From contig NZ_LFYT02000013.1 of the NCBI RefSeq assembly GCF_001270065.2, positions 43,988-107,987 on the forward strand: a stretch of 64,000 nucleotides of DNA. Reading direction: 5' to 3'. Both the position numbers and the translations under genes were made by a program. This document shows positions 51,187 to 63,202 of the stretch, piece by piece (within the stretch, counting starts at the first letter, position 1; every line of letters starts with the position of its first letter). The notes below the pieces were generated by a model. The model was not told the DNA's origin. It made no database searches and saw only the letters and a list, made by a program, of their open reading frames with translations. Origin of the DNA: Limnohabitans planktonicus II-D5. Lineage in GTDB: Bacteria; Pseudomonadota; Gammaproteobacteria; Burkholderiales; Burkholderiaceae_C.

Positions 51187-52128
51187 TCACAGCGTGTCGG
51201 CACCACCGGCCGACGCCAGGCAGACCTGGGTACCCGCATGGCCTGCGAGCATGTCCTCGATGCGGTCGAGCGATCCGATCACGGCGCGCCGACCCGTGGC
51301 GAGCACGAAGGCGCATGCCGCCTCCACCTTCGGAGCCATTGAACCTGCTGCGAAATCGTGCCCGGCCAAGGCCTGCGGGGTCACCTGGCCGATGGCGCGC
51401 TGGGTGGGCTGGCCCCAATCGAGGTAGACCTCTGACACATCGGTGGCGATGACCAGAACGTCGGCCTGCAATTCACGCGCGAGCAGGCTGGTGCACAGGT
51501 CCTTGTCGATCACGGCTGATACCCCCTGCAGACTCTGATCGCCACCCTTGCCGGTGCGAGCAACTGGAATGCCTCCACCACCCGCTGCGATGACGAGTGC
51601 GCCGTGTTCCAGTAACCAGCGTATCGCCTGCAACCCGAGCACACGCACCGGCAACGGCGAAGCGACCACGCGTCGGAAGGCTTGGCCGTTCGGTGCCATG
51701 ACCCAGCCCTTGTTCGCAGCCACGCGCTCGGAATCGGTCTTTGAATACACAGGGCCGATCGGTTTGGTGGGGTGCTGGAACGCCGGGTCCTGAGGATCGA
51801 CTTCTACCCGCGTGATGAGCGTTGTCACCGTGCGCGTGGCCGGCAGCCGGTTGGCCAGTTCCTGCTCCAGCAGGTAGCCGATCATGCCGTCGGTCTGTGC
51901 ACCCAGCACGTCCAGTGGATAGGCCTCGACCTTCACGTAGGCGGCGGCTTGTAGCGCCAACAGACCCACCTGGGGGCCGTTGCCATGCGTCAGTACCAGG
52001 TCGTGCTGCAGGGCAACCCTGGCCAGCTGCGCGGCCGCTTTGCGGATGTTCTCCAACTGGTTGTCGGCCGTGGGCAGCTGGTCGCGCCGCAGCAGCGCAT
52101 TGCCGCCCAGTGCGACGACCACCTTCAT
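51187..52128 (-). CDS. arcC: Carbamate kinase
   Basis: A 313-residue amino acid kinase-fold enzyme: [15 protein letters not shown] (residues ~3-17), [14 protein letters not shown] near 53, [15 protein letters not shown] near 205 and [15 protein letters not shown] near 225. It transfers phosphate from carbamoyl phosphate to ADP, the ATP-yielding last step of the arginine deiminase pathway. It is the last gene of arcDABC, 19 bp after arcB. ATG 52128 begins the conserved N-terminus. Confidence 0.93.
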   Translation of the reverse strand: MKVVVALGGNALLRRDQLPTADNQLENIRKAAAQLARVALQHDLVLTHGNGPQVGLLALQAAAYVKVEAYPLDVLGAQTDGMIGYLLEQELANRLPATRTVTTLITRVEVDPQDPAFQHPTKPIGPVYSKTDSERVAANKGWVMAPNGQAFRRVVASPLPVRVLGLQAIRWLLEHGALVIAAGGGGIPVARTGKGGDQSLQGVSAVIDKDLCTSLLARELQADVLVIATDVSEVYLDWGQPTQRAIGQVTPQALAGHDFAAGSMAPKVEAACAFVLATGRRAVIGSLDRIEDMLAGHAGTQVCLASAGGADTL

Positions 52129-52147
52129 GACGGTGCTCCGCTCGCGC

Positions 52148-53146
52148 TCATCCGAGCGTGGCCACCAAGAGGGCCTTGATGGTGTGCATGCGGTTTTCAG
52201 CCTGGGTGAAGACGACCGAGGCGTCAGACTCGAACACCTCATCGGTGACCTCGATTTCGCTCAAACCATACTTCTCATGCACCTGGCGACCGACTTCAGT
52301 ATCCAGGCTGTGAAAGGCGGGCAGGCAGTGCATGAACCGCGTGCGCGGCTTGCCGGTGGCCTGCATCAAGGCGCTCGTCACCTGGTAGGGCAGCAGTTGC
52401 TTGATGCGCTGCTGCCACACCGATTGGTCTTCGCCCATGGACACCCAGACGTCGGTGTAGAGAAAGTCTGCGCCGACCACGGCTTTGAGCGGATCTGTCT
52501 CCAGCGTGATGCGTGCGCCGGTGGTGCGGGCCAATTCGCGCATCTGTGCTACCAGCTCAGGCGGCGGCTGCAGCGCGGCGGGCGAGCAGATGCGCACGTC
52601 CATGCCCATCTGCGTGCCGCCCACCAGCAGCGAGCTGCCCATGTTGAAGCTGGCGTCGCCCAGGTAGCAAAAGCTCAGATCGTGCAAAGGTTTCTCGCCG
52701 AACTCCTGCATCGTCATCAGGTCGGCCAGGATCTGCGTCGGGTGCGCTTCATCCGTCAACCCGTTCCACACTGGCACCTTGGCAAAACGCGCCAATTCCT
52801 CAACCACACTTTGGTGGAAACCTCGGTATTCGATGCCGTCGTAGTAACGCCCGAGCACGCGGGCCGTGTCCTTGAGCGATTCCTTGTGGCCCAGCTGGGA
52901 GCTGCCGGCATCCAGGTAGGTCACGTGCCCACCTTGATCGTGCACGGCCACCTCGAATGCGCAGCGCGTGCGTGTCGAGGGCTTCTCGAAGATCAGCACA
53001 ATGTTCTTGCCTTTCAAGCGTGGCAGTTCGTTGCCCACCGCCTTCGAGCGCTTGAGCTCAGCTGCCAGGTCGAGCAAAAAGCGAATGTCATCAGGCGTGA
53101 AGTCCTTCAGCGCGAGCAGACTGCGGTGATGAAGGTTGAAACTCAT
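52148..53146 (-). CDS. arcB: Ornithine carbamoyltransferase (catabolic)
   Basis: A 332-residue transcarbamylase. It has the carbamoyl phosphate site STRTRCAFE (residues ~56-64), [12 protein letters not shown] near 135 and the ornithine/catalytic HCLPAFH near 272. Its place between arcA and arcC marks it as the catabolic enzyme, which runs citrulline phosphorolysis to ornithine and carbamoyl phosphate. Anabolic ArgF cannot be ruled out from residues alone. Confidence 0.94.
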   Translation of the reverse strand: MSFNLHHRSLLALKDFTPDDIRFLLDLAAELKRSKAVGNELPRLKGKNIVLIFEKPSTRTRCAFEVAVHDQGGHVTYLDAGSSQLGHKESLKDTARVLGRYYDGIEYRGFHQSVVEELARFAKVPVWNGLTDEAHPTQILADLMTMQEFGEKPLHDLSFCYLGDASFNMGSSLLVGGTQMGMDVRICSPAALQPPPELVAQMRELARTTGARITLETDPLKAVVGADFLYTDVWVSMGEDQSVWQQRIKQLLPYQVTSALMQATGKPRTRFMHCLPAFHSLDTEVGRQVHEKYGLSEIEVTDEVFESDASVVFTQAENRMHTIKALLVATLG

Positions 53147-53173
53147 GCGGCACTTTCGTCAGGGGATGGAAGG

Positions 53174-54391
53174 TCAGAGCGCGTCGCGCTCGATCGGGCA
53201 CGACATGCAGCGGCTGCCGCCGCGCCCACGGCCGAGTTCGGAGCCGGAGACGGTGATCACTTCGACCCCGGCCTTGCGCAGCAAGGTGTTGGTGTGCGTG
53301 TTGCGCGCATAGCCGATCACCACGCCAGGCGCCAGTGCCAGCAGGTTGTTGCCGTCGTCCCATTGCTCGCGTTCGGCTTGCCAAGCGTCGCCGCCGGTGG
53401 CTACCGCGTGCAGCTTCGGCAGGTTCATGGCAGAGGCCACGACGCCAAGAAAAGACCCTGTCTCTGTGCGCACGTCCAGACTGCCCTCGCGCTCGCCAGG
53501 CCGCAGGCTGTGAACGCGGATGGTGTCCACCATTTCCGGGAAGGTCGTCACCAAGTCCACGTCGCAGAAGGTGAACACAGTGTCCAGGTGCATGGCGCCG
53601 CGCGATTTGGGAATCTGTGCGGCCAGCACGCGTGTGGCGGCACCGCGCTTAAACAGCGCCCGCGCCAGCTGGCTCACAGCCTGCGGCGAGGTGCGCTCGC
53701 CCATGCCCACCATCACCACGCCTTGGCCCAGCGGCATCACGTCGCCGCCTTCCAGCGTCGCGCCGCCGTGGTCTTCATCGGGGTCTCCCCACCAGGTGGT
53801 GACCTTGCCAGTGAACAGCGGGTGGAAGCGGTAAACGGCGGCCGTCAGTAAGGTCTCTTGTCGGCGCACGGGCCAGTACATCGGGCACAGCACCACGCCT
53901 TCACCGATCCAGCAACTGCTGTCGCGGCTGAACAGCGTGTTGGGCAGGGGCGGCAACAGGAAATCGGTGGCCGAGGAAAACCGAGCCAGCAGACCCTCGG
54001 GCTCAAACGGCAGCTCGGCGCGGGCCAGACCACCGATCAGGTGCTCGGCCAGGTGCATGGGCGGCAGGCCTTCCAGCCAGGGGCGCAGCTGCAAGGCCAG
54101 CTCGATGTCCACAGTGCCCGGGTCGAGTTTGCGGTCGAGCAGCCAGGTGCGGGCCACCGGGTCGGCCACGACAGTGGCCAGCAAATCGTGCAGCTCCAGG
54201 ACCTCGACATCGCGGTTGAGCATCGCATTGGTGAAGGAGTCATGGTCGTTGCGTGCCTGAGACACCCACATGACGTCGTCAAACAGCAGTTCACGGCAGT
54301 TGGCAGGCGTCAGGCGCCGCTGCGCCAGCCCGGGTCGGCACACCAGCACGCGGCGCAAACGGCCGACTTCGGAATGCACGCCTGAGCTCAT
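53174..54391 (-). CDS. arcA: Arginine deiminase
   Basis: A 405-residue enzyme of the guanidino-group modifying superfamily. It shows [14 protein letters not shown] (residues ~8-21), [20 protein letters not shown] near 155, the catalytic His region [13 protein letters not shown] near 265 and the nucleophile Cys in [13 protein letters not shown] at the C-terminus. It hydrolyses arginine to citrulline and ammonia. It is the second gene of arcDABC. Confidence 0.95.
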   Translation of the reverse strand: MSSGVHSEVGRLRRVLVCRPGLAQRRLTPANCRELLFDDVMWVSQARNDHDSFTNAMLNRDVEVLELHDLLATVVADPVARTWLLDRKLDPGTVDIELALQLRPWLEGLPPMHLAEHLIGGLARAELPFEPEGLLARFSSATDFLLPPLPNTLFSRDSSCWIGEGVVLCPMYWPVRRQETLLTAAVYRFHPLFTGKVTTWWGDPDEDHGGATLEGGDVMPLGQGVVMVGMGERTSPQAVSQLARALFKRGAATRVLAAQIPKSRGAMHLDTVFTFCDVDLVTTFPEMVDTIRVHSLRPGEREGSLDVRTETGSFLGVVASAMNLPKLHAVATGGDAWQAEREQWDDGNNLLALAPGVVIGYARNTHTNTLLRKAGVEVITVSGSELGRGRGGSRCMSCPIERDAL

Positions 54392-54428
54392 GAGATTGAC
54401 TTTCTGTAGGCTTGAAGGAAGAGCGTGC

Positions 54429-55886
54429 TCATAGACCCAGCTTTCCTGTGGCCAGCAACATGGCCGCCACGACCGCCAGCGCCACCAGCGCGGCCAGGAT
54501 CGCCCACTCCCAGACCGTGAACACGCGCTCGTGGCGCTGTCGCTTGGCCCAGGCGTACAGCAGCGCGCCCGGTGCGTAGAGCAAGGCGCTCAGCAGCAAA
54601 TACTTCAAGCCTGCGGCGTACAGCAGCCACACACAGTACAGCGTGGCCAGTGCAGCAACGGGCGTGTCGCTGCGGCGGCGGGCCGTCTGGACGCCCTCCC
54701 CCCGCCAAGCCAGCGAAAGACCATAGGCTGCGCTGAACAGGTACGGCAGCAGGATCATCGCAGTCGCCAGCGAAATCAACGCCAAGTAAGAAGCCTTGGA
54801 GAACAGCGTCAACAACAAGAACAACTGCACCATGCCATTGGTCAGCCACAGCGCGTTGGCGGGTACGCCTTTGCTGTTGGGTTGTGCCAGCCACTTGGGC
54901 ATCACACCACCCATGGCTGGCGTGAACAGCGACTCGGCGGCCAACAGCATCCAGGCCAGGAAGCCACCGCCCACCGAGACGATCAGGCCGACGTAGATCA
55001 GCATGGCACCCCAGGTGCCGACGGCACTTTCCAGCACACCGGCCATGGACGGGTTCTTCAGCCCCGCCAGCGCGGGCTGGGTGAACACGCCCAGCGACAG
55101 CAGCGACACTGACATCAGCAGCAGCAGGCAGATCAGGAAACCGATGGCAGTGGCACGACCCACGTCCTCGCGCTTCCTAGCTCGCGCCGAATACACGCTG
55201 GCGCCTTCGATGCCGATGAATACCCACACCGTCACCAGCATCGTGCTCTTGACTTGGTCAATGACCGAGCCGAGCTGTGCATCACCCCAGAAGTCGAGGC
55301 GGAAGGTGTCGACCTGGAAGGCCATGGCCACCAGCACGATGAACAGCAGCAGCGGCACGATCTTGGCCGCAGTGACCACCGCATTCAGCACTGCGGCGCC
55401 CTGAATGCCGCGCAGCACCATGAAGTGGATGCCCCACAGCACCACAGAAGCGCCAGCGATCGCCGCAGGCGAATTGCCTGTGCCAAACACCGGAAAGAAG
55501 TAGCCCAGCGCACCAAAGGCCACCACCAGATAGCCGACGTTGCCAATCCAGGCGCTGACCCAGTAGCCCCAGGCGGAATTGAAGCCCACATACTCGCCCA
55601 ACAGCGCACGGGCATAAGCGTAGACGCCGTTGTCGAGCTCGGGCTTGCGCAGCAAAAGCATCTGGTACACGCGCACCAGCAGCAGCATGCCGATGCCGGT
55701 GACAGTCCACCCAATCAGGATGGCACCCGCTCCCGCACCCGCAGCCATGTTCTGCGGCAGACCGAAGATGCCGCTGCCGATGATGGAGCCAACCACAAGC
55801 GCCACCAGCAGCCCCAGGCCCAGCTTGGCAGGGCCCGCTGCTGGTGATGAATGAGGTATGGCTTCTGGGCTATTCATTCGTCCCAT
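54429..55886 (-). CDS. arcD: Arginine/ornithine antiporter (APC family)
   Basis: A 485-residue membrane protein with about 12-13 hydrophobic segments. The APC motif in helix 1 is [21 protein letters not shown] (residues ~36-56). Its place heading the arc operon indicates exchange of external arginine for ornithine. ATG 55886 is the first start; ATG 55877 is an alternative. No clear FNR/ANR box (TTGAT-N4-ATCAA) was found upstream, which is notable because arc operons are often oxygen-controlled. Confidence 0.92.
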   Translation of the reverse strand: MGRMNSPEAIPHSSPAAGPAKLGLGLLVALVVGSIIGSGIFGLPQNMAAGAGAGAILIGWTVTGIGMLLLVRVYQMLLLRKPELDNGVYAYARALLGEYVGFNSAWGYWVSAWIGNVGYLVVAFGALGYFFPVFGTGNSPAAIAGASVVLWGIHFMVLRGIQGAAVLNAVVTAAKIVPLLLFIVLVAMAFQVDTFRLDFWGDAQLGSVIDQVKSTMLVTVWVFIGIEGASVYSARARKREDVGRATAIGFLICLLLLMSVSLLSLGVFTQPALAGLKNPSMAGVLESAVGTWGAMLIYVGLIVSVGGGFLAWMLLAAESLFTPAMGGVMPKWLAQPNSKGVPANALWLTNGMVQLFLLLTLFSKASYLALISLATAMILLPYLFSAAYGLSLAWRGEGVQTARRRSDTPVAALATLYCVWLLYAAGLKYLLLSALLYAPGALLYAWAKRQRHERVFTVWEWAILAALVALAVVAAMLLATGKLGL

Positions 55887-55902
55887 TAAGCCTGCTGATG
55901 AC

Positions 55903-56124
55903 TCAGCCCATTGACCTGGCCAGCACCGTACTCGCTAAGACCAGCGCCACTTCAGGGGTGGTGCTTGCCAAAAGACGCACAGAGATGCCGCCGCGTGCAG
56001 GTGATCCGTCCAGCCCACTTTGCAACTCACAGGCGATGGTGATCGGCACCACGTCTGGCTTGTCTTGGATGGGCATCAGCTGCCGGATGAGGCCGTCGTT
56101 GAGGGGGACGTTCGTGATCAGCAT
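55903..56124 (-). CDS. Hypothetical protein (uncertain, possibly partial)
   Basis: A 73-codon frame from ATG 56124 ending 16 bp upstream of arcD (open upstream to 56274). Its sequence (LITNVPLNDGLIRQLMPIQD, ending VALVLASTVLARSMG) matches no family I recognise. Coding bias is moderate. It could be a small gene expressed with arcD or the relic of a longer gene. The stretch 56125-56300 contains no other candidate. Confidence 0.3.
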   Translation of the reverse strand: MLITNVPLNDGLIRQLMPIQDKPDVVPITIACELQSGLDGSPARGGISVRLLASTTPEVALVLASTVLARSMG

Positions 56125-56300
56125 GCACACTCCAAGAAGCGAAGAAAGAGTCAAGGTAGCGCCCTGGCTGCCCTCGGTCTGTTCGCTGTCGAACCCATGG
56201 TTTCTGGTTTGTGGTGCCATTGGGGAGCGCCCTGCAAGCGAACTCGGCGGCAACATCGAACTGTTCTTCGTCAATGCCTCTTTTGGGGTTGGTGTGAGAC

Positions 56301-57410
56301 CTAAGCGTCAGTATGGCTTGTCAGCAACGTCCACTTGTTGGAACTCAACGCGGACTCAACCACCTTCTCGATGAAGCGCACTCCTCTAACCCCGGAGTCA
56401 ATCTGGGGGTAGCCGGCAGCCGCGGGCGTCGTGGGTAGTCCCTGCAGCCGTGCACGAATGTCTTCAGCTACGCCTAGATAAATATTGGCAAATGCCTCAA
56501 TGAAGCCTTCGGGGTGTCCCGCGGGCAAGCGCGACGCTTTCATTGCGGATTCACATAGACCATGGGATGCTGTTGTAAGGACTGAGGCGGGCGCACCAAT
56601 GGCCGAGTGCCATAGTTGGTTAGGGGTTTCTTGAGACCAACTGAGGCTGCCTTCGGTGCCATGAACACGCAGCAAAATGCTCGCGTCGTCGTCTAGCGTG
56701 CGTCCGGCCCCCATGGTGCTTAGGTCTGCGCACAGGGACTCTATGGTGAGTCCGGTTACGGTGGTGAGCAGGTTTTCGGCGTGGGAGCCAATGTCACCCA
56801 TGGCACCTGCAATACCGCCCAACGCAGGGTCTACCCGCCACGCTGCCTGCTTGCTGCCGCTGGATTCAGCAGCACCTGCGAGCCAGCCTTGTTGGTATTC
56901 GACCACGACCTTTTGTACGCTGCCAATGGCACCACTTTGCACCATATGGCGCATTTGGCGGATCATGGGATAGCCTGTGTAGTTGTAGCTCACTGCAAAT
57001 ACTTGACCTTGGCGTTGAACAGCTCTTTGCAGGTCCAAAGCTTGCGCGCTGGTGTGCACCAGTGGTTTGTCGCAAACGACATGGAAACCTGCATCCACAA
57101 AGGCTTTGGCTATAGGGTAATGAAGGTGATTGGGAGTGACGATGGACACAAAGTCGATTCGGTCTTCTGGGCTGCGTCGCAGCTCGTCAGCCAGCAACTC
57201 TTGCCAACTGCCATGGTTGCGGTCATCGGCCAGAAACAGGTCTCGGCCAGAATCGCGGGCCTTCTCGGGGCCACTGGAAAGGGCACCGGCTACCAAGTCA
57301 ATCTGGCCGTCCAGCGCAGCAGCCTTGCGGTGCACGGCACCGATGAAGGCGTCGCGGCCGCCACCCACCATGGCATAGCGCAGGCGGCGTGAGGTGTGAG
57401 CAAGTGTCAT
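56301..57410 (-). CDS. Gfo/Idh/MocA family oxidoreductase
   Basis: A 369-residue NAD(P)-dependent sugar or polyol dehydrogenase. Rossmann motif [20 protein letters not shown] (residues ~11-30), the catalytic [12 protein letters not shown] segment near 93-104 (Lys of the EKP-type motif) and [18 protein letters not shown] near 197. It is the last gene of the carbohydrate operon, 5 bp after the isomerase gene, and likely oxidises the imported sugar or a derivative. Inositol, rhizopine and 3-keto sugars are family substrates; none can be assigned here. Confidence 0.88.
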   Translation of the reverse strand: MTLAHTSRRLRYAMVGGGRDAFIGAVHRKAAALDGQIDLVAGALSSGPEKARDSGRDLFLADDRNHGSWQELLADELRRSPEDRIDFVSIVTPNHLHYPIAKAFVDAGFHVVCDKPLVHTSAQALDLQRAVQRQGQVFAVSYNYTGYPMIRQMRHMVQSGAIGSVQKVVVEYQQGWLAGAAESSGSKQAAWRVDPALGGIAGAMGDIGSHAENLLTTVTGLTIESLCADLSTMGAGRTLDDDASILLRVHGTEGSLSWSQETPNQLWHSAIGAPASVLTTASHGLCESAMKASRLPAGHPEGFIEAFANIYLGVAEDIRARLQGLPTTPAAAGYPQIDSGVRGVRFIEKVVESALSSNKWTLLTSHTDA

Positions 57411-57415
57411 AGAGC

Positions 57416-58420
57416 TTATTGATCTTTGGCGAATACGGCATCAAACGCACCGGTAGCCGGTTTGAAATCTAGGCGCTTGCAGAATCCTGCGCTCTCGGTG
57501 GCGCCGTGCACGCGGTCCATGCGGCTGTCTTCCCACTCCACACTCAGCGGGCCGGCGTAGCCAATGTCGTTCAGCGCGACGATGATGGATTCGAAATCGA
57601 TCATGCCTCTGCCCACGCTGCGAAAGTCCCAAGTCCGGCGCGCATCGCCAAAGCTGGTGTGGCCGCCAAATGTGCCCACGGTGCCGTCTCCCTTACCCCA
57701 CCAGGCATCCTTCATATGCGCGTTGTAGATGCGCTCGGGGAAGGTACGCAGAAAGCGGATGTAGTCCACCCCCTGGTAGGCCAGGTGGCTGGGGTCGAAG
57801 TTGAAGCCAAAGCGGCGGTGCTGATTCACCGCGGCCAGCGCGCGCTGGCTGGTGGCAATGTCAAACGCAATCTCGGTGGGGTGCACCTCCAGCGCAAAGT
57901 TCACGTCCACCGACTCAAATACATCAAGGATGGGCGTGAAGCGCGTGCCGAAGTCAACAAAGCCTTTGTCCCAATAGGCCTGGCTGGTGGGTGGGAAAGC
58001 GTAGATGGAATGCCAGATGGACGAGCCGGTAAATCCGGTCACGGTCCTCACACCCAACTTCTTGGCGGCCCGAGCGGTGTCCTGCAGTTCGGCAGCAGCG
58101 CGGCGACGCACGCCTTCGGGTTCGCCATCGCCCCACACATGGGCCGGCAGTATGGACTGGTGACGTTCATCTATCAAATCGCACACAGCCTGACCCACTA
58201 GGTGGTTGCCAATAGCCAGGCACTGCAGGCCGTGACGCGCCAGCAGGTCTCGCTTGTCTTGCACATACATGGGGGAGGCCAGGGCCTCCTGCACATTGAA
58301 ATGGTCGCCCCAGCAGGCGAGTTCCAGGCCGTCGTAACCCATGCATTGGGCCAACGGGGCTAGCTCGGACAAGGGCAGGTCGGCCCATTGGCCGGTGAAC
58401 AAGGTGACAGCTCTTGCCAT
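57416..58420 (-). CDS. Sugar phosphate isomerase/epimerase (AP endonuclease 2 family)
   Basis: A 334-residue TIM-barrel protein. Features are [19 protein letters not shown] (residues ~23-41), [14 protein letters not shown] near 183, [16 protein letters not shown] near 214 and [11 protein letters not shown] near 297; His/Glu/Asp residues probably bind a divalent metal. It is common beside Gfo/Idh/MocA dehydrogenases in inositol and rare-sugar pathways. It follows the ABC transporter genes on the same strand, with a 116-bp gap to rbsB. Confidence 0.87.
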   Translation of the reverse strand: MARAVTLFTGQWADLPLSELAPLAQCMGYDGLELACWGDHFNVQEALASPMYVQDKRDLLARHGLQCLAIGNHLVGQAVCDLIDERHQSILPAHVWGDGEPEGVRRRAAAELQDTARAAKKLGVRTVTGFTGSSIWHSIYAFPPTSQAYWDKGFVDFGTRFTPILDVFESVDVNFALEVHPTEIAFDIATSQRALAAVNQHRRFGFNFDPSHLAYQGVDYIRFLRTFPERIYNAHMKDAWWGKGDGTVGTFGGHTSFGDARRTWDFRSVGRGMIDFESIIVALNDIGYAGPLSVEWEDSRMDRVHGATESAGFCKRLDFKPATGAFDAVFAKDQ

Positions 58421-58536
58421 GTAGAAGCTCCAAAAATGGGAGAGAAAGCCTGAGTCAGTTGGCTATGGTTTTGATAGCTGTTTGCGCACACCAACGAGGG
58501 CTACAGGCCTCTTTCTTCAATAAAACACCAGATGCC

Positions 58537-59499
58537 TTAGAAAGGTGAGTCTGGGAAATAGAAGTTCTTCGCGTTTTCCTTCGTGATCAGCACCGACGGG
58601 ATGATGGTGGTTGCAGGCAGCTTGGCACCCTTCAGGCGGGCTTCTGCGGTCATCTTCACTGCGTCGTAGATGAATTTGGGCGAATATGACACGTTGGCCT
58701 GGATGCGGGCATCGCTACCGTCCATTAAGGTCTTGATCGAACCCTTGGCACCGGCACCACCGAATACCAGTTTGATGTCAGTACGCTTGGCCTGGTCGAT
58801 AGCCTTGAGCACGCCTACCGACATGTCGTCGTCCGCAGCCCACACCGCGTCAATCTGCGGGAAGCGGGTCAGGTAATCTTGCATGACCTTGAACGCATCG
58901 TCGCGGTTCCAGTTGCCGTATTTGGCGTCCAACACCTTGATGCCGGGGAAGGCCTTCAGGCCAGTGTTAAAGGCGTCGTTGCGTTCGTTGTCCAAGTTGG
59001 AGGCAATGCCGCGCAACACCACCACATTGCCCTTGCCGCCCAATGCCTTGCCAATATAAGCGGCAGGCACTTGACCAAAGGTGGTGTTGTTGGGTGCCAC
59101 ATAGGCGTCTTGCGCGCTGGTATCTGTGAGGCCACGGTCCACCACTGTCACGTACACGCCCTTGCCCTTGAGCTGGGCCACGGGCTTGGTCAGGGCTGCG
59201 GATTCGAACGGCAACACCACCAGCGCGTTGATCTTATTCACGGTCAGCAAGTCCTGCAGCTGGTTGGCCTGCTCAGGAGAGCCGCTGGCCGTTTTGACGA
59301 TGATTTGCAGGCCGGGGTTGGCTTTTTCAAGATCGGCCTTAGCCTTGTTGGCCCAGAACACCACGCCTGACATGAAGCTGTGCGTCGCGGCCGGAATGGA
59401 TACGCCCAGCACGACTTTCTCCACAGCGAAGCTGGTAGTGCTGGCCAATGTCGCAAGGGTCATGGCGGTCATTGCGAGTCTGCGTGTGAATTTTTTCAT
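58537..59499 (-). CDS. Sugar ABC transporter substrate-binding protein (RbsB-like)
   Basis: A 320-residue periplasmic binding protein of the ribose/galactose type (peripla_BP_4). Signal peptide about residues 1-25 (cleavage near SFA). Mature features: [20 protein letters not shown] near 72, [20 protein letters not shown] near 118 and [16 protein letters not shown] near 220. It delivers sugar to the RbsC/RbsA transporter encoded upstream. Ligand unknown. Confidence 0.9.
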   Translation of the reverse strand: MKKFTRRLAMTAMTLATLASTTSFAVEKVVLGVSIPAATHSFMSGVVFWANKAKADLEKANPGLQIIVKTASGSPEQANQLQDLLTVNKINALVVLPFESAALTKPVAQLKGKGVYVTVVDRGLTDTSAQDAYVAPNNTTFGQVPAAYIGKALGGKGNVVVLRGIASNLDNERNDAFNTGLKAFPGIKVLDAKYGNWNRDDAFKVMQDYLTRFPQIDAVWAADDDMSVGVLKAIDQAKRTDIKLVFGGAGAKGSIKTLMDGSDARIQANVSYSPKFIYDAVKMTAEARLKGAKLPATTIIPSVLITKENAKNFYFPDSPF

Positions 59500-59575
59500 T
59501 TCAGATATCTCCGGTTGCAGGTTGAGAAAAACAGCTGTTGCTGTGGTTGGGGAAATGAGGGGAGCGCGGGGCTTG

Positions 59576-60577
59576 TCATCTCTTGCTGCGCTGCATGAAT
59601 GCCACAGCGATGATCACGAAGCCTTGCACTGCAGCGTTGAGGTAGACGCTGAGGATGCTGGTGAGGTTGAGCAGGTTGCTGATCACGGAGAGCAGCACGG
59701 CTCCCACCACAGTGCCCGTGATGGTGCCCGCCCCCCCTTTGAGCGCGGTGCCGCCCACAATCACGGCAGCAATTGCTTCCAGCTCCCAAAGCAGACCCGT
59801 AGTGGGCGAGGCTGAGCCCAGCCGTGGCACATATAGAAGTGTGGCAATGCCCACGCACACGCCCAACAGCACATAGGTCAGCACCTTGGTGCGGTCCACG
59901 TCCACTGCAGCGTATCGCGACACTTGTTCGTTGGAGCCAATCGCCTGGACATAGCGCCCAAAGGTGGTGCGATTCAGAATGAGGCCGCCCAACAACGCCA
60001 CGGCCAAAAACACCCACACGGGAATGGGAATACCCGCCATGCTGCCGTAGTACACCGGGCTGTAGATGTCGGTGAGGTCGTTGTCAAGCGTGATGGCACC
60101 TCCGTTGGAGAAGTACGTCAGGTAAGCGCGGAAGATGCCCAGAGTACCCAAGGTCACGATGAAAGGCTCGATGCGCCCTTTGGTGATCAACAGGCCGTGT
60201 GCCAGCCCAAACGCCGCTCCCAGCAACAGGGCCAGCGCCATACCCAACCCCACGGTTCCTACTGGAGAACCGAGCAGCGGCCCCAGGTAGTTCATAGCAA
60301 GGATGACACTGCCCGCAATCAGCGCGGCCATGGAGCCTACCGACAGATCAATGCCGCCGGACACAATGACAAAACACATGCCCACGGCAATGATGCCAAT
60401 GAAGGCGGTGCGTGTGAGTACGTTGGTGATGTTGTCGAACGTAGCGAAGTTGTTGTTGAGCAGCGTGCCCACCACGCAGAGCAGCACCAGGCCAATCACC
60501 GGACCCATACCTTGAAGTTTGGCAAGCCATTGGCTTGCGTTGGCTGTCATCGTGGTTTTAGTGGGTTCCTGTGGCAT
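59576..60577 (-). CDS. Sugar ABC transporter permease (RbsC-like)
   Basis: A 333-residue membrane protein of the RbsC/AraH family with 8-10 hydrophobic segments. The conserved motif [20 protein letters not shown] is near residues 70-89 and [20 protein letters not shown] near 268. ATG 60577 is preferred because AAGGAG lies upstream; it overlaps the end of the rbsA gene by 20 bp, suggesting translational coupling. Confidence 0.91.
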   Translation of the reverse strand: MPQEPTKTTMTANASQWLAKLQGMGPVIGLVLLCVVGTLLNNNFATFDNITNVLTRTAFIGIIAVGMCFVIVSGGIDLSVGSMAALIAGSVILAMNYLGPLLGSPVGTVGLGMALALLLGAAFGLAHGLLITKGRIEPFIVTLGTLGIFRAYLTYFSNGGAITLDNDLTDIYSPVYYGSMAGIPIPVWVFLAVALLGGLILNRTTFGRYVQAIGSNEQVSRYAAVDVDRTKVLTYVLLGVCVGIATLLYVPRLGSASPTTGLLWELEAIAAVIVGGTALKGGAGTITGTVVGAVLLSVISNLLNLTSILSVYLNAAVQGFVIIAVAFMQRSKR

Positions 60578-62054
60578 GGGCGATAAGCTCCTTTTCGTTG
60601 AGTTGTTGGGATTCCAGAACGGTTTGCAGCCGTCCCGCGCGCATCACCGCCACGCGGTGACACAGGCCAATCAGCTCCATGAGCTCGCTGGAAATAATGA
60701 CGACAGCCAAGCCTTGACTGGCCAGTTTCTGAATCAGCAAATAGATGTCCCGTTTCGCGCCCACATCGACGCCACGGGTGGGTTCGTCCAGCACCACGAC
60801 CTTGGGCCCGGGGTGCAGCACTTTGGCTAGCGCAACCTTTTGCTGATTGCCGCCTGAAAGGCTGGAGGCCTTGATGTGCAGGCTACCCGTGCGTATTCCA
60901 AATTCGTCCACCGCGTGGGCCAGCGCCTGATCTTCCAGCGCGGGCTGCAGCAGTGGCGTGGCGTAGCGCTCAAGCGCCATGAGGGTCAGGTTTTCGCGCA
61001 GGCCAAAGTGCACGTGCAGCCCCTTGCCTTTGCGGTCTTCGCTGAGATACGTCAAACCAAAGCGCACTGCGTCGCGCGGGTTGCGAATGTTTTGGGTCTT
61101 GCCGTGGATTTCCACCGTGGCAGAGCTGCAGGTACGCAGGCCCATGATGCCTTCGAACAATTCCGTGCGGCCTGCCCCCACCAGGCCGGCAAATCCAAGA
61201 ATTTCCCCTGGGCCTATTTCGAAGCTTACGTCCTGCGCCCAGCCCGGCACGCTCAGGCCCTGCACGCGTAACGCCGGAGTGGTGGCAGCAGGCGGTGAGG
61301 CCTTGGGCGGGAAGAGGTCGGCTAGCTCACGGCCCACCATCAGGTTGGCCATCTGTTGGCGGCTCAGGCTGGCCGTGGGTTGCTGCGCCACACAGCGACC
61401 GTCGCGCATCACCACTACCTGGTCTGTCATGCGCTCCACCTCGTCCAGCTTGTGCGAGATAAAGACCAAGGTCACTCCCTCGCTTTTGAGCTGGTGCATC
61501 AAGCCAAACAAGCGCTCGGTCTCGGTAGGAGTGAGTGTGGCCGTGGGCTCGTCCATGATCAGCAAACGTGCCTTACGCAGTAAGGCGCGGGCAATCTCCA
61601 CGAGTTGCTTCTCCGCCACGATCAGTTCTTTCACCCGGTTGTTCACATCGGCGATGAGCCCGACTTGCGCAATAGCGTTCTGCGCCTCAACCCGCATGGT
61701 GTCTTCGTCCAGCAGCAAGCCGCCCCAACCTCGTGTTTTTTCGTGTCCAAGAAATAGGTTTTGCGCAATCGTGAGGTCTTCAGCCAGACTGAACTCCTGG
61801 TGGATCAACACAATGCCCTGTTCCTCTGCGTCGCGTGAGCTGGCAAATGTCAGGGCTGAGCCGTTGACCAGCAGGCTGCCGCTGGTGGCGGACTCAAACC
61901 CAGCCAATATCTTCATCAGCGTGGACTTGCCTGCGCCGTTTTCGCCCAGTAGGCCCAGAACCTTGCCTGCAGGCAAAACAAAGTTCACGCCGTGTAGCAC
62001 CTGTACCAGACCAAAGGACTTGGTAGTTCCGCGAAATTCAATCTCCAAGCTCAT
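60558..62054 (-). CDS. Sugar ABC transporter ATP-binding protein (RbsA-like)
   Basis: A 498-residue protein with two ABC domains. The first has Walker [13 protein letters not shown] (residues ~37-48), [20 protein letters not shown] near 152 (Walker B). The second has the degenerate [19 protein letters not shown] typical of RbsA, signature [15 protein letters not shown] near 398 and [12 protein letters not shown] near 417. It powers import with the permease and binding protein downstream. It starts 8 bp after the ROK gene stop. Confidence 0.92.
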   Translation of the reverse strand: MSLEIEFRGTTKSFGLVQVLHGVNFVLPAGKVLGLLGENGAGKSTLMKILAGFESATSGSLLVNGSALTFASSRDAEEQGIVLIHQEFSLAEDLTIAQNLFLGHEKTRGWGGLLLDEDTMRVEAQNAIAQVGLIADVNNRVKELIVAEKQLVEIARALLRKARLLIMDEPTATLTPTETERLFGLMHQLKSEGVTLVFISHKLDEVERMTDQVVVMRDGRCVAQQPTASLSRQQMANLMVGRELADLFPPKASPPAATTPALRVQGLSVPGWAQDVSFEIGPGEILGFAGLVGAGRTELFEGIMGLRTCSSATVEIHGKTQNIRNPRDAVRFGLTYLSEDRKGKGLHVHFGLRENLTLMALERYATPLLQPALEDQALAHAVDEFGIRTGSLHIKASSLSGGNQQKVALAKVLHPGPKVVVLDEPTRGVDVGAKRDIYLLIQKLASQGLAVVIISSELMELIGLCHRVAVMRAGRLQTVLESQQLNEKELIAHATGTH

Positions 62055-62062
62055 GTCTTGGC

Positions 62063-63196
62063 CTATCGGTGTTTCAATGTTTCTTGCATGGCCAGTACGC
62101 CAGCACCCACCACACCTGCGCGCTCGGCCAGCGGTGTGTACTGGATCTCCAGGTGCCGTGTAGACAGGGCAAGCGAACGTTGGTACACGCTTTGCCGCAC
62201 CGAAGCCAGCAACTGTGGCCCCAAGCGCGTCAGCCCCCCGCCGATGAACACGTGCGAGGGGTTGAAGAAGTTCACCACTGAGGCCAGCATTTGCCCGATA
62301 TGGTTGCCCGATTCCTGAATGATGCGGTTGGCCGCAGCGTCGCCGTTGCGGCTAGCCTGCCCCACCAGCTCCGGCGTGAGCAGACCATTGGCTTCTAGTG
62401 AGGCTGCGAGCAAAGCGCTTTCGCCTGAGGTCGCTGCTTGTGTGGCCAAGCGCACGATGGCCGGAGCCGCGGCCATCACCTCCAAACACCCCAGCTTGCC
62501 GCAGTGGCAGCGCGGGCCGTCAACGTCGACACAAATATGACCTACGTCACCAGCCGAACCATTGGCACCGCGATGCACCTCACCATGGCAGACGATGCCG
62601 CAACCAATGCCTGTGCCTACCTTAATGACCAGGAAGTTTTGCAACCCACCTTGCAAACGCCAAAGTTCTCCCAACGCCATCAGGTTGACGTCGTTATCTA
62701 CAAATGCAATGGCGTTGTATTCCTCACGTAGATAGTCGCGAATCGAGAAGCTGTCCCATTCAGGCATCAGAGGTGGATCAACCAACTGTGCACTTTCAAA
62801 ATCAACAGGGCCAGGCACCCCCATGCCGATCGCTATGACCTGCTTTTCGTTGTAGCCACACTGGGCCAGCAGTTGCCTTAGAAGCAGGCGTAAACGCGCC
62901 AACACCACGCCTGGTCCGGCACGTACATCGGCGGCCTCGGTGTGTCGCGCCAGAACGCTGAGGTCGGGGCGCAGTATGGCAAGGTCCATGCTGGTAGCCC
63001 CCAAGTCCACCCCAATCAAGACACCCAGCTCAGGGCTGAAGGTGAGCGTTTCTGGAGGGCGACCTCCCGTTGATCTGCGCAAACCAGACTCTTGCAGCAT
63101 GCCAACATCCAACAATCCCGCGATCAGGGTGTTTGTCTTGCTTTTGGAAAACGCCAAACGATCAGACAACGCATAGCGTGAACCGGCCGTTTTCAA
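62063..63196 (-). CDS. ROK-family transcriptional regulator, N-terminus cut by an IS
   Basis: A 377-residue ROK protein. Only part of the N-terminal winged helix remains (SRYALSDRLAFSKSKTNTLI, then GLLDVGMLQES). The ROK domain is complete: LIGVDLGATSMDLAIL near 75, the zinc motif region CHCGKLGCLEVMAA near 235 and NFFNPSHVFIGGGL near 325. NagC/Mlc-type members have ~25-30 more residues before this point. The TTG at 63196 is only 7 bp from an IS3-type end, so insertion has probably removed the true start and promoter. It would regulate the downstream sugar operon. Confidence 0.84.
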   Translation of the reverse strand: MKTAGSRYALSDRLAFSKSKTNTLIAGLLDVGMLQESGLRRSTGGRPPETLTFSPELGVLIGVDLGATSMDLAILRPDLSVLARHTEAADVRAGPGVVLARLRLLLRQLLAQCGYNEKQVIAIGMGVPGPVDFESAQLVDPPLMPEWDSFSIRDYLREEYNAIAFVDNDVNLMALGELWRLQGGLQNFLVIKVGTGIGCGIVCHGEVHRGANGSAGDVGHICVDVDGPRCHCGKLGCLEVMAAAPAIVRLATQAATSGESALLAASLEANGLLTPELVGQASRNGDAAANRIIQESGNHIGQMLASVVNFFNPSHVFIGGGLTRLGPQLLASVRQSVYQRSLALSTRHLEIQYTPLAERAGVVGAGVLAMQETLKHR

Positions 63197-63202
63197 GCTA
63201 GT